DNA of 5,320 bases from Ignavibacteriaceae bacterium (GTDB lineage: Bacteria > Bacteroidota > Ignavibacteria > Ignavibacteriales > Ignavibacteriaceae). Below are positions 5,320-5,320 of the stretch, one piece after another. The stretch is taken from positions 1 to 5,320 of the forward strand of contig JALONF010000157.1 of NCBI GenBank assembly GCA_025455085.1, in the 5' to 3' direction. The notes under the pieces are model-generated. The model searched no databases, was not told the origin of the DNA, and saw only the letters and a list, made by a program, of their open reading frames with translations. Numbering within the stretch: the first letter of the stretch is position 1; the number at the start of each line of letters is the position of its first letter. The position numbers and the translations under genes were made by a program.

Positions 5320-5320
5320 C

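Noticed and set aside
5246..5320. tRNA-Asp as an integration (attachment) site
   Set aside because: No integrase, direct repeat of the tRNA 3' end or mobile gene is visible in this window, and the sequence beyond the tRNA is not included.

Overview
The window is AT-rich, gene-dense bacterial DNA, apparently ordinary chromosome. An Omp85-type outer-membrane protein and two proteins with signal peptides point to a diderm. RNase HIII, a short RsmE and a 'GGDG + PKTIDND' phosphofructokinase fit the Bacteroidota/Chlorobiota/Ignavibacteriota (FCB) assemblage. The putative promoters look like ordinary sigma-70 sites rather than the TTTG/TAnnTTTG type of Bacteroidota proper, and one gene has a clear Shine-Dalgarno. 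I therefore lean, by inference only, to an Ignavibacteria-like lineage. No insertion sequence, CRISPR array, phage gene or integrase was seen.

Layout, left to right. (1) 1-213: the last 70 codons of the glycine cleavage P protein (GcvP). (2) 214-290: a short gap with a long RNA-type inverted repeat that runs into the start of the next gene. (3) 291-1664: a small single-POTRA Omp85/BamA-like barrel protein with no in-frame ATG anywhere. (4) About 1648-2340: RsmE, the 16S rRNA m3U1498 methyltransferase, overlapping the barrel gene and so probably co-transcribed and translationally coupled. (5) 2341-2557: a gap holding, on the minus strand, a well-formed candidate small RNA of about 99 nt with a TTGACA-17-TATCTT promoter, a branched hairpin with a C-rich loop, and a strong intrinsic terminator with nine Us. 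(6) 2558-2917, minus: a small exported protein, possibly Spy/LTXXQ-like. (7) 2918-3093: a divergent intergenic region with a promoter for the minus gene and a cluster of TATTGT/ACAATA half-sites. (8) 3094-5120: a two-gene operon, rnhC (RNase HIII) then pfkA (6-phosphofructokinase), 11 nt apart and closed by an intrinsic terminator. (9) 5246-5319: tRNA-Asp(GTC) at the right edge.

The genes are mostly housekeeping: one-carbon/glycine metabolism, outer-membrane biogenesis, ribosome modification, RNA:DNA hybrid removal, glycolysis and translation. They do not form one pathway. The most interesting item is the candidate small RNA at 2365-2463 (minus). Its C-rich hairpin loop can pair over 8 nt with a GGGGAGGA stretch just after the stop codon of the neighbouring minus-strand gene. 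A second point is the frequency of non-ATG starts: the barrel gene and rnhC must start on non-ATG codons, and rsmE probably does.
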